From Trueperella sp. (GTDB taxonomy: Bacteria; Actinomycetota; Actinomycetes; Actinomycetales; Actinomycetaceae), in contig JAUNLU010000002.1 of assembly GCA_030532125.1 (NCBI GenBank), positions 241,907 to 305,906 of the forward strand: a stretch of DNA of 64,000 nucleotides. Reading direction: 5' to 3'. The notes below the pieces were generated by a model. The model saw only the letters and a program-made list of their open reading frames with translations, searched no databases and had not been told where the DNA came from. A program made the translations under genes and the position numbers. Positions 57,678-64,000 of this stretch are shown piece after piece (positions within the stretch are counted from its first letter, which is position 1; each line of letters begins with the position of its first letter).

Positions 57678-58604
57678 GTGAAACAAACCAATGTAGGCAG
57701 ATCAGGGCTCCGCGTAGGGCAACTCGGCATCGGCACCCTCACCTGGGGTCGGGATACTGAATTAGATGATGCCCAGCGGATGGTAGCTGCGCTCTTAGAT
57801 GCCGGCGGCAATCTCATTGATATTAGTCCCCGCTATGGCAACGGCTTGGCACAACAAGTCCTCGGGCAGATCCTGGACGGTGGCGTTAATCGCCGAGATT
57901 TAGTAATTGTGGCACATTCTGATCCGCACCTAGGTGGGCGCGCTGGCATTTTAGACTCCTTACACGAACTGTTGGAGAATTTGGGCACCAGCTATGTGGA
58001 TGTACTGCAGGTAGGTGGCCCCGACCCACGAGTTCCCTTTGCCGAGACGTTGGCAGCGCTAGCAAGCGTGGTAGACGCCGGAGCGGCCCGCTATATTGGG
58101 TTGGCAAATCATCCTGCCTGGCGCGCGGCGCAGGCTGCCCAGTATCTACAAGATTTACACCTGCCATATTTGGCTACTTTAGGTCTGGACTATTCTTTGC
58201 TAAATCGCAGCGCTGAGCGTGGCAGTTTAGCCGTTGCGGAGGAATTTGGTATTGGAATATTCGCTCAATCTCCGCTGGCAGGCGGAGTATTAACTGGCAA
58301 ATACCGGCACACTATTCCGCCCACTTCTCGAGCTGCTACCGAACATCTGGCAGCTACAGTAGACCGGTATCTCGATGCCACTTCGCGCCGTCTCGTTGAA
58401 GCAGTTACCAAAGCAGCAGATGGCTTAGGGCGCACTCCAGTTGATGTGTCATTAACCTGGCTACTTAATCGCCGCGGTGTGGCCGCAGCCTTGTGTGGGG
58501 CGCGCACCAGCGCACAGTTTGAACAATTATTGGGCGCAAATCTGGAGGCGTTGCCGGATCCAGTTACTGAGGTGTTGTGCGAGGTAACTGCGCCTACTAT
58601 CTAG
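57678..58604 (+). CDS. Aldo/keto reductase-like protein with two catalytic residues replaced
   Basis: TIM-barrel protein of the AKR superfamily, 308 aa. Family landmarks: LGIGTLTWGRD, IDISPRYGNGLAQQVLGQIL, SLHELLENLGTSYVDVLQV, and the NADPH-site region FAQSPLAGGVLTGKY. The catalytic tetrad is Asp-Tyr-Lys-His in active members. Here Asp48 and Tyr53 remain, but the Lys position in VIVAHSDP is His80 and the His position in LQVGGPDP is Gly113. It may be inactive, or act in a different chemistry. The nucleotide site looks largely kept. Divergent from uppP with only 51 bases between starts. Confidence 0.85.
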   Translation: MKQTNVGRSGLRVGQLGIGTLTWGRDTELDDAQRMVAALLDAGGNLIDISPRYGNGLAQQVLGQILDGGVNRRDLVIVAHSDPHLGGRAGILDSLHELLENLGTSYVDVLQVGGPDPRVPFAETLAALASVVDAGAARYIGLANHPAWRAAQAAQYLQDLHLPYLATLGLDYSLLNRSAERGSLAVAEEFGIGIFAQSPLAGGVLTGKYRHTIPPTSRAATEHLAATVDRYLDATSRRLVEAVTKAADGLGRTPVDVSLTWLLNRRGVAAALCGARTSAQFEQLLGANLEALPDPVTEVLCEVTAPTI

Positions 58605-58975
58605 TAGTCGGCGTCGTCGTCCTCATCGGCTAGATCGTTGAAGTCGTAGTCATCGTCGTCTTCGTCGGCGTCGAAGTCGTCGAAGTCGTCATCATCGGTG
58701 TCGAAGTCGTCTTCATCATCGTAGTCATCGTCGTCTTCGTCGGCGTCGAAGTCGTCGTCAAAGTCGTCATCGTCTTCGAGATAGGTGTCCAGTGGAGTTT
58801 CCACTCCAAACTGGGTGTAGAGAGCATCATCGTAGACGGTATATGCGTCCGCAAGTTGGTCAGCTGCCGTTAGCACGGCAGGCTCGTCTGGATCCGTGGA
58901 ATGGATAACAGCCGAGTGGAACTCGGCCAAGGTGTACAAAAGCCGGTCATATGCAGTCTGCGGATCAATAGCCAT
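58601..58975 (-). CDS. Asp-rich acidic protein with internal duplication
   Basis: Protein of about 124 aa of unknown function. Residues 1-60 form an ordinary-looking alpha-helical segment (AYDRLLYTLAEFHSAVIH, LTAADQLADAYTVYDDALY). The rest is almost only Asp, Glu, Phe and Tyr, with the motif DDFDADEDDDDYD present twice. No signal peptide is seen, so it is probably cytosolic; such tails can bind cations or basic proteins. ATG at 58975 with TATTGT six bases upstream; a GTG at 58993 is an alternative. Overlaps the end of the convergent AKR gene by four bases. Confidence 0.72.
   Translation of the reverse strand: MAIDPQTAYDRLLYTLAEFHSAVIHSTDPDEPAVLTAADQLADAYTVYDDALYTQFGVETPLDTYLEDDDDFDDDFDADEDDDDYDDEDDFDTDDDDFDDFDADEDDDDYDFNDLADEDDDADY
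58644..58757. repeat. Exact 39-base direct repeat inside the Asp-rich gene
   Basis: The 39 bases at 58644-58682 recur unchanged at 58719-58757, a 75-base (25-codon) period. The copy stays in frame and encodes the acidic DDFDADEDDDDYD motif. Identity at the DNA level suggests recent duplication, slippage or gene conversion, and the number of copies may vary among strains. Confidence 0.9.
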
Positions 58976-58981
58976 GTTTTC

Positions 58982-58987
58982 ACAATA
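58982..58987 (-). promoter_or_regulatory. Leaderless -10 element of the Asp-rich protein gene
   Basis: TATTGT, six bases, then ATG at 58975, with no ribosome site. Confidence 0.5.
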
Positions 58988-59071
58988 TCCCACTAGCGGA
59001 CGGAAATAAACACTTCCCCGGCACTAACCACTACCAACTTTGTGGACCGCTACTGCGTTCTTTGTGGATAG

Positions 59072-59935
59072 TTATCGCCCAAAAATTTCGCGGCGAATTT
59101 TTGCCACCGGCATCTGGACGCCTAGCCAGCTGTACTCACTGAGCGCAGCCTGCGCTATCAGCATTTCCACCCCGTCGACCGTCTGTGCTCCAGCAGCCCG
59201 GGCTTGTGCCAGCAGCTTGGTGGTTCGCGGTTGGTAGACTGCATCCGCCACCACGTGCGCTGCAGAAATCAGCTCTGCTGGCACCGGGCTGAGGTCGCGC
59301 TGCTCCCCCATTCCCATCGCAGTGGCATTAATGACCACCGAACTGGTAGTCAGCGCTGCGGCTAAATTCTGCTGATCTGCCAGTGAAAATAGTTCAGCTT
59401 CGGCGTTGGTACTTTGACGCAGAGCTGCTAGCTCCTCCCGGAGGGCTGGGAACTCCGGTTTAGGACGGTTGAAAATATTTAGCCGTTTCGCCCCATGCAG
59501 TGCAGCTGCAGTATAAATTGCCCGTGCTGCTCCGCCGGTGCCGAAAATAGTTATTTCCGCATTTGCTATCGGAGTTAGCTTTTCAATTGCCGTCAGCATC
59601 CCGGCGCCGTCGGTAATATCACCAATTGCGCTCTCGCCAGAAAAGATGACGGTGTTGACGGCCTGGGCCTGGGCAGCACGCTCAGTTAGCTCATCCAGTA
59701 GCGGAAGCACTGTAGTTTTCAGTGGCATTGTCAGATTCAGCCCGGCATACCCTGCTGCTTGCAGCCCAGACAATACTGTTGGCAACTCAGCTGCTCCCAC
59801 CCGGTGGGCCAGATAAACCGCATCTATTCCCAGTATGGCAAAAGAAGTGTTGTGGATCCGTGGCGACAGCGAGTGACCCACCGGATCACCTAACACCGCG
59901 AAAGTCTTAGTTTGGGCAGAGATTCTAGGCGGCAT
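59072..59935 (-). CDS. aroE: Shikimate dehydrogenase
   Basis: NADPH-dependent step of the shikimate pathway. 287 aa. Substrate site GDPVGHSLSPRIHN and LNLTMPLKTTVLP with the catalytic Lys (and the usual Asp replaced within the AQAVNTVIF region nearby as expected), Rossmann motif IFGTGGAARAIYTAA, then NATAMGM. Located with the MazG-like gene. Together with tyrA and trpCBA in this window it supports de novo aromatic amino acid synthesis. No ribosome site or -10 element could be assigned with confidence. Confidence 0.93.
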   Translation of the reverse strand: MPPRISAQTKTFAVLGDPVGHSLSPRIHNTSFAILGIDAVYLAHRVGAAELPTVLSGLQAAGYAGLNLTMPLKTTVLPLLDELTERAAQAQAVNTVIFSGESAIGDITDGAGMLTAIEKLTPIANAEITIFGTGGAARAIYTAAALHGAKRLNIFNRPKPEFPALREELAALRQSTNAEAELFSLADQQNLAAALTTSSVVINATAMGMGEQRDLSPVPAELISAAHVVADAVYQPRTTKLLAQARAAGAQTVDGVEMLIAQAALSEYSWLGVQMPVAKIRREIFGR

Positions 59936-59968
59936 AACAATCAGATCCAGAATTAATTTTCCTGCTGG

Positions 59969-60448
59969 CTAGTCCAGTCCCAGCACTCCAGGAATATTCG
60001 GCGGGAAAAAGTCATCTCCCTTGAGGACTTTGCCATCTTCTCGATAGATTGGCTTGCCGTCTGGCCCTAGTTTTGAGAGATTAGAGCGCTGAATTTCGTG
60101 TAACAGTGCCCCCATCGGGATCCCTAGTTCAAGTGCCATGCCGTAGATGACGTAGACCAGATCTCCTAGCGCATCAGCTACTTCGACCGTATCCCGGGTG
60201 TGATCGTCTGCTGCTCGTGCCGCTTGGAATGCTTCTTCTATTAGACTGCGCGCTTCCTTGCCGTAGGCGGCACCTACTAGCTCCGAAAATTCTTCCGCAA
60301 CCAGCGACATCCGCATGTGGATCCGTTCCCGATCCGCATTTGGACCATCCGTAACTATCGGCAAGTTATAGGTTTCATGGAACTGGCGAACAAGCAGTTC
60401 CGGTTGATTGGAATCAGGAATCTCTACTGGCTGGTTATTTTCACTCAT
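59969..60448 (-). CDS. MazG-like nucleotide pyrophosphohydrolase
   Basis: All-alpha NTP-PPase of about 159 aa. The metal-binding pattern is AEEFSEL with a following acidic helix, then EVADALGDLVYVIYGMALELG. The end (KLGPDGKPIYREDGKVLKGDDFFPP) matches a branch that is common in actinobacteria and phage and is often labelled phosphoribosyl-ATP pyrophosphohydrolase-like. It may hydrolyse non-canonical NTPs; HisE function is not implied. ATG at 60448 is preferred, with TACCAT six bases upstream. Confidence 0.87.
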   Translation of the reverse strand: MSENNQPVEIPDSNQPELLVRQFHETYNLPIVTDGPNADRERIHMRMSLVAEEFSELVGAAYGKEARSLIEEAFQAARAADDHTRDTVEVADALGDLVYVIYGMALELGIPMGALLHEIQRSNLSKLGPDGKPIYREDGKVLKGDDFFPPNIPGVLGLD

Positions 60449-60454
60449 GCCCAT

Positions 60455-60460
60455 ATGGTA
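60455..60460 (-). promoter_or_regulatory. Leaderless -10 candidate of the MazG-like gene
   Basis: TACCAT, six bases, then ATG at 60448. An alternative in-frame ATG at 60454 lies inside the six-base spacer. Confidence 0.4.
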
Positions 60461-60524
60461 CCCGGATTAGCTGCCGGCTTCGCCGCCGGTTCATAACTGA
60501 CTGCTGACAAGATCGCACAGAAAC

Positions 60525-60557
60525 AAATGTGCCGTGGCATTCTCTGCCACGGCACAT
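60525..60557 (-). terminator. Terminator of tRNA-Leu(GAG)
   Basis: A perfect 15-bp stem AAATGTGCCGTGGCA / TGCCACGGCACATTT with a 3-base loop; the minus strand continues TTTGTTTCT. It begins three bases after the tRNA gene. Confidence 0.9.
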
Positions 60558-60559
60558 TT

Positions 60560-60646
60560 AGTGCGCGGAGGGGGACTTGAACCCCCACCCTCTATACGAG
60601 GACTAGCACCTCAAGCTAGCGCGTCTGCCTATTCCGCCACCCGCGC
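60560..60646 (-). tRNA. tRNA-Leu (anticodon GAG)
   Basis: An 87-base class II tRNA. Acceptor arm GCGCGGG with TCCGCGC; anticodon stem CTAGC/GCTAG enclosing TTGAGGT gives GAG, reading CUC and CUU; long variable arm TCCTCGTATAGAGGG; T arm GGGGGTTCAAGTCCCCC. No encoded CCA. A strong terminator follows. The rest of the 60449-60763 gap shows nothing else. Confidence 0.94.
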
Positions 60647-60763
60647 AGTGTCGAAAGACAACGAATAGCAATCTACCATCCCAGGAACGGGTGTTCCAAT
60701 CCCTGCCCTGTTCTACAGTGTGATTTCAGTTATTTTGCCACTCAGCAGGCTGCGGCAACCACT

Positions 60764-61216
60764 TCAGTCCTCAATAAGTTCCGCATCTTCAATATGATCT
60801 GCCAACGTCATTTGCAAAATCTGCTGGGACAAGTCATCAAGCCGAGTTTGCAGGTTGCGCTTAGTCTGGAACCGCTTCTTGTTACTCATCGCATTGAGGA
60901 GCGCAGCAGATTTTTCGATTGAGTCCAGTTCAGTGCGCCACCGCTTTGCCTGGCGAGCCACTTGTGGCGAATTAGCAGTGCCGTACAGGTAAACCACCTG
61001 TTCTCGAAGCACTTTAATCCGTTCTGACAGCTGATGCGCGCGCCCTTTACCGCGACTCGAGCTGGCGGCGTTGAAAACCCGCTCCTTAACCGCATCAACC
61101 AGTTTCGGATTATCTTGCAGCGCCTGCCGGATTTCTGGCCCATATTTGCGTAGCAGTCGGTATGCAGTTGGACCAGCGAAAGTTATCAGTCGAATCAGAT
61201 TGCGACGTGCAGACAT
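60764..61216 (-). CDS. Hypothetical basic helical protein
   Basis: Not recognised. 150 aa, rich in Arg/Lys and Leu. An N-terminal basic segment (SARRNLIRLITFAGPTAYRLLRKYG) is mildly amphipathic; residues 65-140 look helical, probably coiled-coil (LSERIKVLREQVVYLYG, NLQTRLDDLSQQILQMTL). It ends in an acidic tail (IEDAELIED). No signal peptide or transmembrane helix. A GGAG lies before the ATG. Codon use looks like that of its neighbours. A stand-alone gene between a tRNA and trmL. Confidence 0.7.
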   Translation of the reverse strand: MSARRNLIRLITFAGPTAYRLLRKYGPEIRQALQDNPKLVDAVKERVFNAASSSRGKGRAHQLSERIKVLREQVVYLYGTANSPQVARQAKRWRTELDSIEKSAALLNAMSNKKRFQTKRNLQTRLDDLSQQILQMTLADHIEDAELIED

Positions 61217-61349
61217 TTGCCTAATTCTCCATTCCTAGTTTCGCTGTCACTCTACCTGCTCTGCACTTGCCTCGCTATTTTGCCATACCGGTTATCTTGC
61301 CCCAGTTATTGCTCCGCACACACTGTTTGGGCGGCGTATCGCGTTTCGC

Positions 61350-61355
61350 TACGCT
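61350..61355 (+). promoter_or_regulatory. Leaderless -10 element of trmL
   Basis: TACGCT, six bases, then GTG at 61362, with no ribosome site. Confidence 0.55.
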
Positions 61356-61361
61356 TAGATC

Positions 61362-61838
61362 GTGCTCAATTTTGTGTTTCATGAACCTAAGATCCCCGGC
61401 AATACTGGTAATGCGATTAGATTGTCTGCCTGTACTGGGGCACAGCTACATCTAATCGAACCATTGGCGTTTAATTTTGATGATGCTCACCTGCGCCGAG
61501 CCGGCTTAGATTATCACGATCTGGCAAATCTGAAAATCCATGCCAGCTGGGAGGCCGCTAAAGAATACTTTGGCCCGGAGGCTCGAATTTTTGCGTTCAC
61601 CTCGCACACTGATAACTGCTATACCGCAGAAAAGTTCCGTCCCGACGACGTACTACTTTTTGGCACTGAAACCACCGGATTACCGGAAACTGTGCTCAAC
61701 GATCCGCGCATTACTAAGCAATTACGCATCCCCATGTTGCCCGGACGCCGCTCACTTAACCTAGCCAATTCAGCTGCGATTGCAGTCTATGAAGCGTGGC
61801 GGCAGCTAGGTTTCCCCAATTCTGGTCCCGCTAACTAG
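61362..61838 (+). CDS. trmL: tRNA (cytidine/uridine-34-2'-O)-methyltransferase TrmL
   Basis: SPOUT-fold enzyme methylating the wobble ribose of tRNA-Leu isoacceptors. 158 aa. Motifs: VFHEPKIPGNTGNAIRLSA at the start, LFGTETTGLPETVL, and the knotted end RSLNLANSAAIAVYEAWRQ. Known substrates are tRNA-Leu(CAA) and (UAA); the window itself holds a tRNA-Leu(CAA) gene at 40215. GTG start, probably leaderless. Convergent with the LPETG gene. Confidence 0.94.
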   Translation: MLNFVFHEPKIPGNTGNAIRLSACTGAQLHLIEPLAFNFDDAHLRRAGLDYHDLANLKIHASWEAAKEYFGPEARIFAFTSHTDNCYTAEKFRPDDVLLFGTETTGLPETVLNDPRITKQLRIPMLPGRRSLNLANSAAIAVYEAWRQLGFPNSGPAN

Positions 61839-61851
61839 CTGCCACCAGCCC

Positions 61852-63621
61852 TTACTGCTGCTTCTTTTGCCGTAAGGCGGAGATGCCTAGCCCAGTTATG
61901 CCCAAGCCTAGAGCCCCCAGCCCCATGGTCAACGCTCCAGTCTCCGGTAGTTCGGGATAGCTTGGCGGCACTGCAGGTTGATAGCGATACTGTTCACTTT
62001 TCTCAGCGGCAGAGGTTGCGAACGCCGCAACGCGCTCGTCTCCTGGGAACCGAGTGATAAACACATAGGTTCCCACTCCCCGTTCTTTATCCACCTTAAA
62101 TTCTGGGGCAGATATTTCTTGCACCCCATTTACTGTAGGAATTTCCACTGCGTGGATTAACGTATCGGAGGTGATATCCGCATCTGAAATTGCTTCCAAA
62201 GTAGGGATGAAATGGAGCTCATGTTTCAAGGTGGCATCTGCCGCCCAATCTGCTGAACCGAGCCACTCTCCGTGATTTTCCGCAAACCCCGATATCTCAA
62301 CGCGATCAGTTAAGAAGATCTCGCCGTCTTTTTCCATTGCAGCAGCCACCGTAACTATATGAGGTTGGGTTTTCTCCACCACAGTTTCTGCTGGCTCAAA
62401 GAACGGCATCACGATCGGAGTGCTATCTAACTGCGCGAAATTGCCCTCAGTACGGAATTGCCCAGTGACAACTACGGTATACCAACCAGCTGGGCGCTCG
62501 TCTGCCGCAAATTCAATAGGATATTCACCTGGATCAGTGACCACCAATGTCGCAGTATCAGCCAGCGGGCTACCTGCCGGTACCTGCTCTTGCTGTTCTT
62601 GTGGTAGGTCAAACGGTCCGTAAAGATTAGCAGTCATTTCAAACTGTGCCCGCTCTGCACCAAAAACTGGCCAATCATCGGCAGTCACACTTACGGTATC
62701 GACCACTTTGCCGTCAACCATTTGCGCCTGTGTGCTCAGGAGTACCTCCGGTCCCGGCACACTTTCCCGCAAATTGGTGTGAGCAGTTACGGTACCGCGC
62801 GTACCCCGCATATGCATATCCTGCGCAATTGCATGATGCCCAGTGCGAAACTGCGTGCCGGGAAGATTAGTAAACTCCAGGTCTACCGCCACTGCCCCAA
62901 AACCGTCCGGAATAACCATAAAACTCTGCTGCCCCGTGGTTGTAGTACCAGATAGCTCTGCATTCCCAGTTTTTTGCCATATTCCACCGGATAGTTTGGC
63001 CCGAAATGGAATCCCACTCAGCGCTACCCCAGCAGCCCCTGAAACAGTAAATCCAGTAACCTCAATTGCTTCATCTGCGCGATTGGTTGCAGCTGCTTTG
63101 ACGGTGAGTTTGCCAGCAGTATGGGGCCCCGCAATTTTTCGTGCTGCGGCAATTATTTGCTGTGCCTGCATATTCCAAACAGCATTCTTACTCACCGAAG
63201 CAGCGCGCGGATCTTCCGAAAGCAACCGCGTGGCCAGCGTAAAGGCCTCAATCGGGACTGCAGCAAATTCTCTGCTCCCCCACAAGTCCAATACTGCTGC
63301 CATAGTTCCGGTATTAGCGGCTGAAATATTGCTGTTCCAGCCACGCTCGGTAGCGGTAGTGCGATAGGGCTGCCCGGCAGCCGTGACACTGACGGTGGCG
63401 AAATCAGCATTTTTTCCCAGCTGCCCGTGATACAGAAAATTTAATTGGGTATCGCCAGTACAAATAGCGATCGGTTCATTGGTAGAGCGCAGTCCGCCCA
63501 AAGAAGCCCGGGAGCTAGAAACTGATTCCCACTGTTGCGGAGCTGCGACCGCTGCCGGCATAACACCAAATCCGAGAACAATAAGTAGTGCGCCAATGAC
63601 GACGCCGAGTTTTGTTTTCAC
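61852..63621 (-). CDS. Secreted LPETG-anchored surface protein
   Basis: Cell-wall protein of about 589 aa. A signal peptide (residues 1-26, KLGVVIGALLIVLGFGVMPAAVA, cleavage near Ala-Ala) and a sorting signal LPETG (558-562), hydrophobic tail and RQKKQQ show sortase anchoring. The body is beta-rich and repetitive, with two similar segments (GEYPIEFAADERPAGWYTVVVTGQF and GVGTYVFITRFPGDERVAAF). No enzyme motif was seen. Similar proteins occur in other host-associated actinobacteria as adhesin or pilus components; that role is only suggested. GTG at 63621 with AAAGGA upstream; the longer frame to 63837 adds no signal and is rejected. Divergent from an XRE gene. Confidence 0.85.
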   Translation of the reverse strand: MKTKLGVVIGALLIVLGFGVMPAAVAAPQQWESVSSSRASLGGLRSTNEPIAICTGDTQLNFLYHGQLGKNADFATVSVTAAGQPYRTTATERGWNSNISAANTGTMAAVLDLWGSREFAAVPIEAFTLATRLLSEDPRAASVSKNAVWNMQAQQIIAAARKIAGPHTAGKLTVKAAATNRADEAIEVTGFTVSGAAGVALSGIPFRAKLSGGIWQKTGNAELSGTTTTGQQSFMVIPDGFGAVAVDLEFTNLPGTQFRTGHHAIAQDMHMRGTRGTVTAHTNLRESVPGPEVLLSTQAQMVDGKVVDTVSVTADDWPVFGAERAQFEMTANLYGPFDLPQEQQEQVPAGSPLADTATLVVTDPGEYPIEFAADERPAGWYTVVVTGQFRTEGNFAQLDSTPIVMPFFEPAETVVEKTQPHIVTVAAAMEKDGEIFLTDRVEISGFAENHGEWLGSADWAADATLKHELHFIPTLEAISDADITSDTLIHAVEIPTVNGVQEISAPEFKVDKERGVGTYVFITRFPGDERVAAFATSAAEKSEQYRYQPAVPPSYPELPETGALTMGLGALGLGITGLGISALRQKKQQ

Positions 63622-63741
63622 TTGTTTTCCTTTCTCGACTATTGCCAGTTTGGCAGGGCAAAATAGTTGAGATTGGCCCCGGTATTGACCGGTGGAAAAC
63701 CAAGAAAAACTAAAAATTTGTGGAAAACTTTTCAAAATGCC

Positions 63742-63777
63742 GGGTATACCCAGCTGACATTTGCGGGGTTTACCCCG
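63742..63777. promoter_or_regulatory. Paired palindromes between the LPETG gene and the XRE gene
   Basis: GGGTATACCC at 63742-63751 is a perfect 10-bp palindrome. CGGGGTTTACCCCG at 63764-63777 shares the GGGTNTACCC core. The cores are 23 bases apart, about two helical turns, on one face of DNA. The 167-base gap has no other genes, so these are candidate operators for the XRE regulator. No known regulator site was recognised. Confidence 0.5.
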
Positions 63778-63788
63778 ATTCTCAAAGT

Positions 63789-64000
63789 ATGAAAGAACAT
63801 TCACCAGCAGAACGCGCACTCGCATCTGCACTCGCAAAGTCCCTTATCCGCCGACGGAAAGAACTGGGCAAGACCCAGGAAGAAGTAGCTCTAATAGCTG
63901 GTATTGATCGCAATCATTACCAACTAATGGAGCACGCCCGGGCAGATCGGAAGAGTAACTCGCCAGCTAATCCTCAGCTGAATACCCTGGTGGGCATTTC
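63789..64000 (+). CDS. XRE-family HTH regulator, 3' end outside window
   Basis: The first 70 codons of a Cro/C1-type DNA-binding protein. The HTH is visible: LIRRRKELGKTQEEVALIAGIDRNHYQLMEH, with the usual QEEVA and GIDRNHY helices and then NPQLNTL. The C-terminal part is beyond the right edge. It is divergent from the LPETG protein gene and next to a pair of palindromes, so autoregulation and control of that gene are plausible. Confidence 0.8.
   Translation, partial: MKEHSPAERALASALAKSLIRRRKELGKTQEEVALIAGIDRNHYQLMEHARADRKSNSPANPQLNTLVGI

Noticed and set aside
58601..58854. Short repeats in the Asp-rich gene considered as a CRISPR array or microsatellite locus
   Set aside because: The repeats are GTC/ATC codon runs within a coding frame, without uniform spacers, and no cas genes are near.

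Overview
The window is a contiguous piece of an actinobacterial chromosome of moderate G+C (low fifties per cent by eye). The evidence is the gene content: a Pup ligase/Dop/Pup/ARC pupylation cluster, the mycothiol enzyme MshC, WhiA, an ANTAR response regulator of PdtaR type, and the actinobacterial gene orders xerD-parA-scpA-scpB-rluB-tyrA-cmk-der, uvrC-rapZ-yvcK-whiA-gap-pgk-tpiA-secG and trpCBA-lgt-pyk. An LPETG sortase substrate at the right end and the missing 20S proteasome genes fit a host-associated Actinomycetales (Actinomycetaceae-like) organism; the genus cannot be fixed from sequence alone.

Layout. 1-2.4 kb: the 5' part of a peptide-type ABC substrate-binding lipoprotein gene, a divergent GntR/UTRA regulator and a pair of SMR efflux subunits. 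2.5-7.9 kb: an accessory metabolic locus. A two-gene operon (class III aminotransferase and a double-domain class II aldolase) is divergent from a TetR regulator, an FGGY sugar kinase and a GtrA-like membrane protein. 8-15.2 kb: der, a fused tyrA-cmk, rluB, scpB, scpA, parA and xerD, for chromosome segregation, ribosome maturation and nucleotide/tyrosine supply. 15.3-22 kb: transketolase and transaldolase on the plus strand, then secG and the gap/pgk/tpiA glycolytic genes on the minus strand. 22-36 kb: whiA, yvcK, rapZ, uvrC, uvrA, a YciI-like gene, a TerC-family transporter behind a yybP-ykoY manganese riboswitch, uvrB, coaE and rpsA. 36-47 kb: polA, a thioesterase, pdtaR, tRNA-Leu(CAA), pyk, lgt, trpA-trpB-trpC, hisI and hisF. 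47-55 kb: an FKBP-like protein, pafA, pup, dop, arc, trmI and a RecB-like nuclease. 55-64 kb: a HAD phosphatase, mshC, uppP, an odd aldo/keto reductase-like protein, an Asp-rich protein, aroE, a MazG-like protein, tRNA-Leu(GAG), an unrecognised basic protein, trmL, an LPETG wall-anchored protein and the start of a divergent XRE regulator.

Most genes are core housekeeping genes in tightly packed operons with 1-8 bp start/stop overlaps. No insertion sequence, prophage or CRISPR array was seen, and the only intergenic space over 300 bases holds a tRNA gene and its terminator. The points most worth attention are: the pupylation system, whose ARC ATPase lacks the proteasome-docking tail and whose locus lacks prcBA; the TyrA-ACT-Cmk fusion; the aminotransferase/aldolase/kinase locus, whose aldolase carries a second, metal-ligand-less domain; an aldo/keto reductase that has lost half its catalytic tetrad; palindromic operator candidates between the LPETG gene and the XRE gene; and a recurring promoter pattern in which a TANNNT hexamer lies 6-7 bases before an ATG or GTG with no Shine-Dalgarno site, pointing to widespread leaderless transcription.
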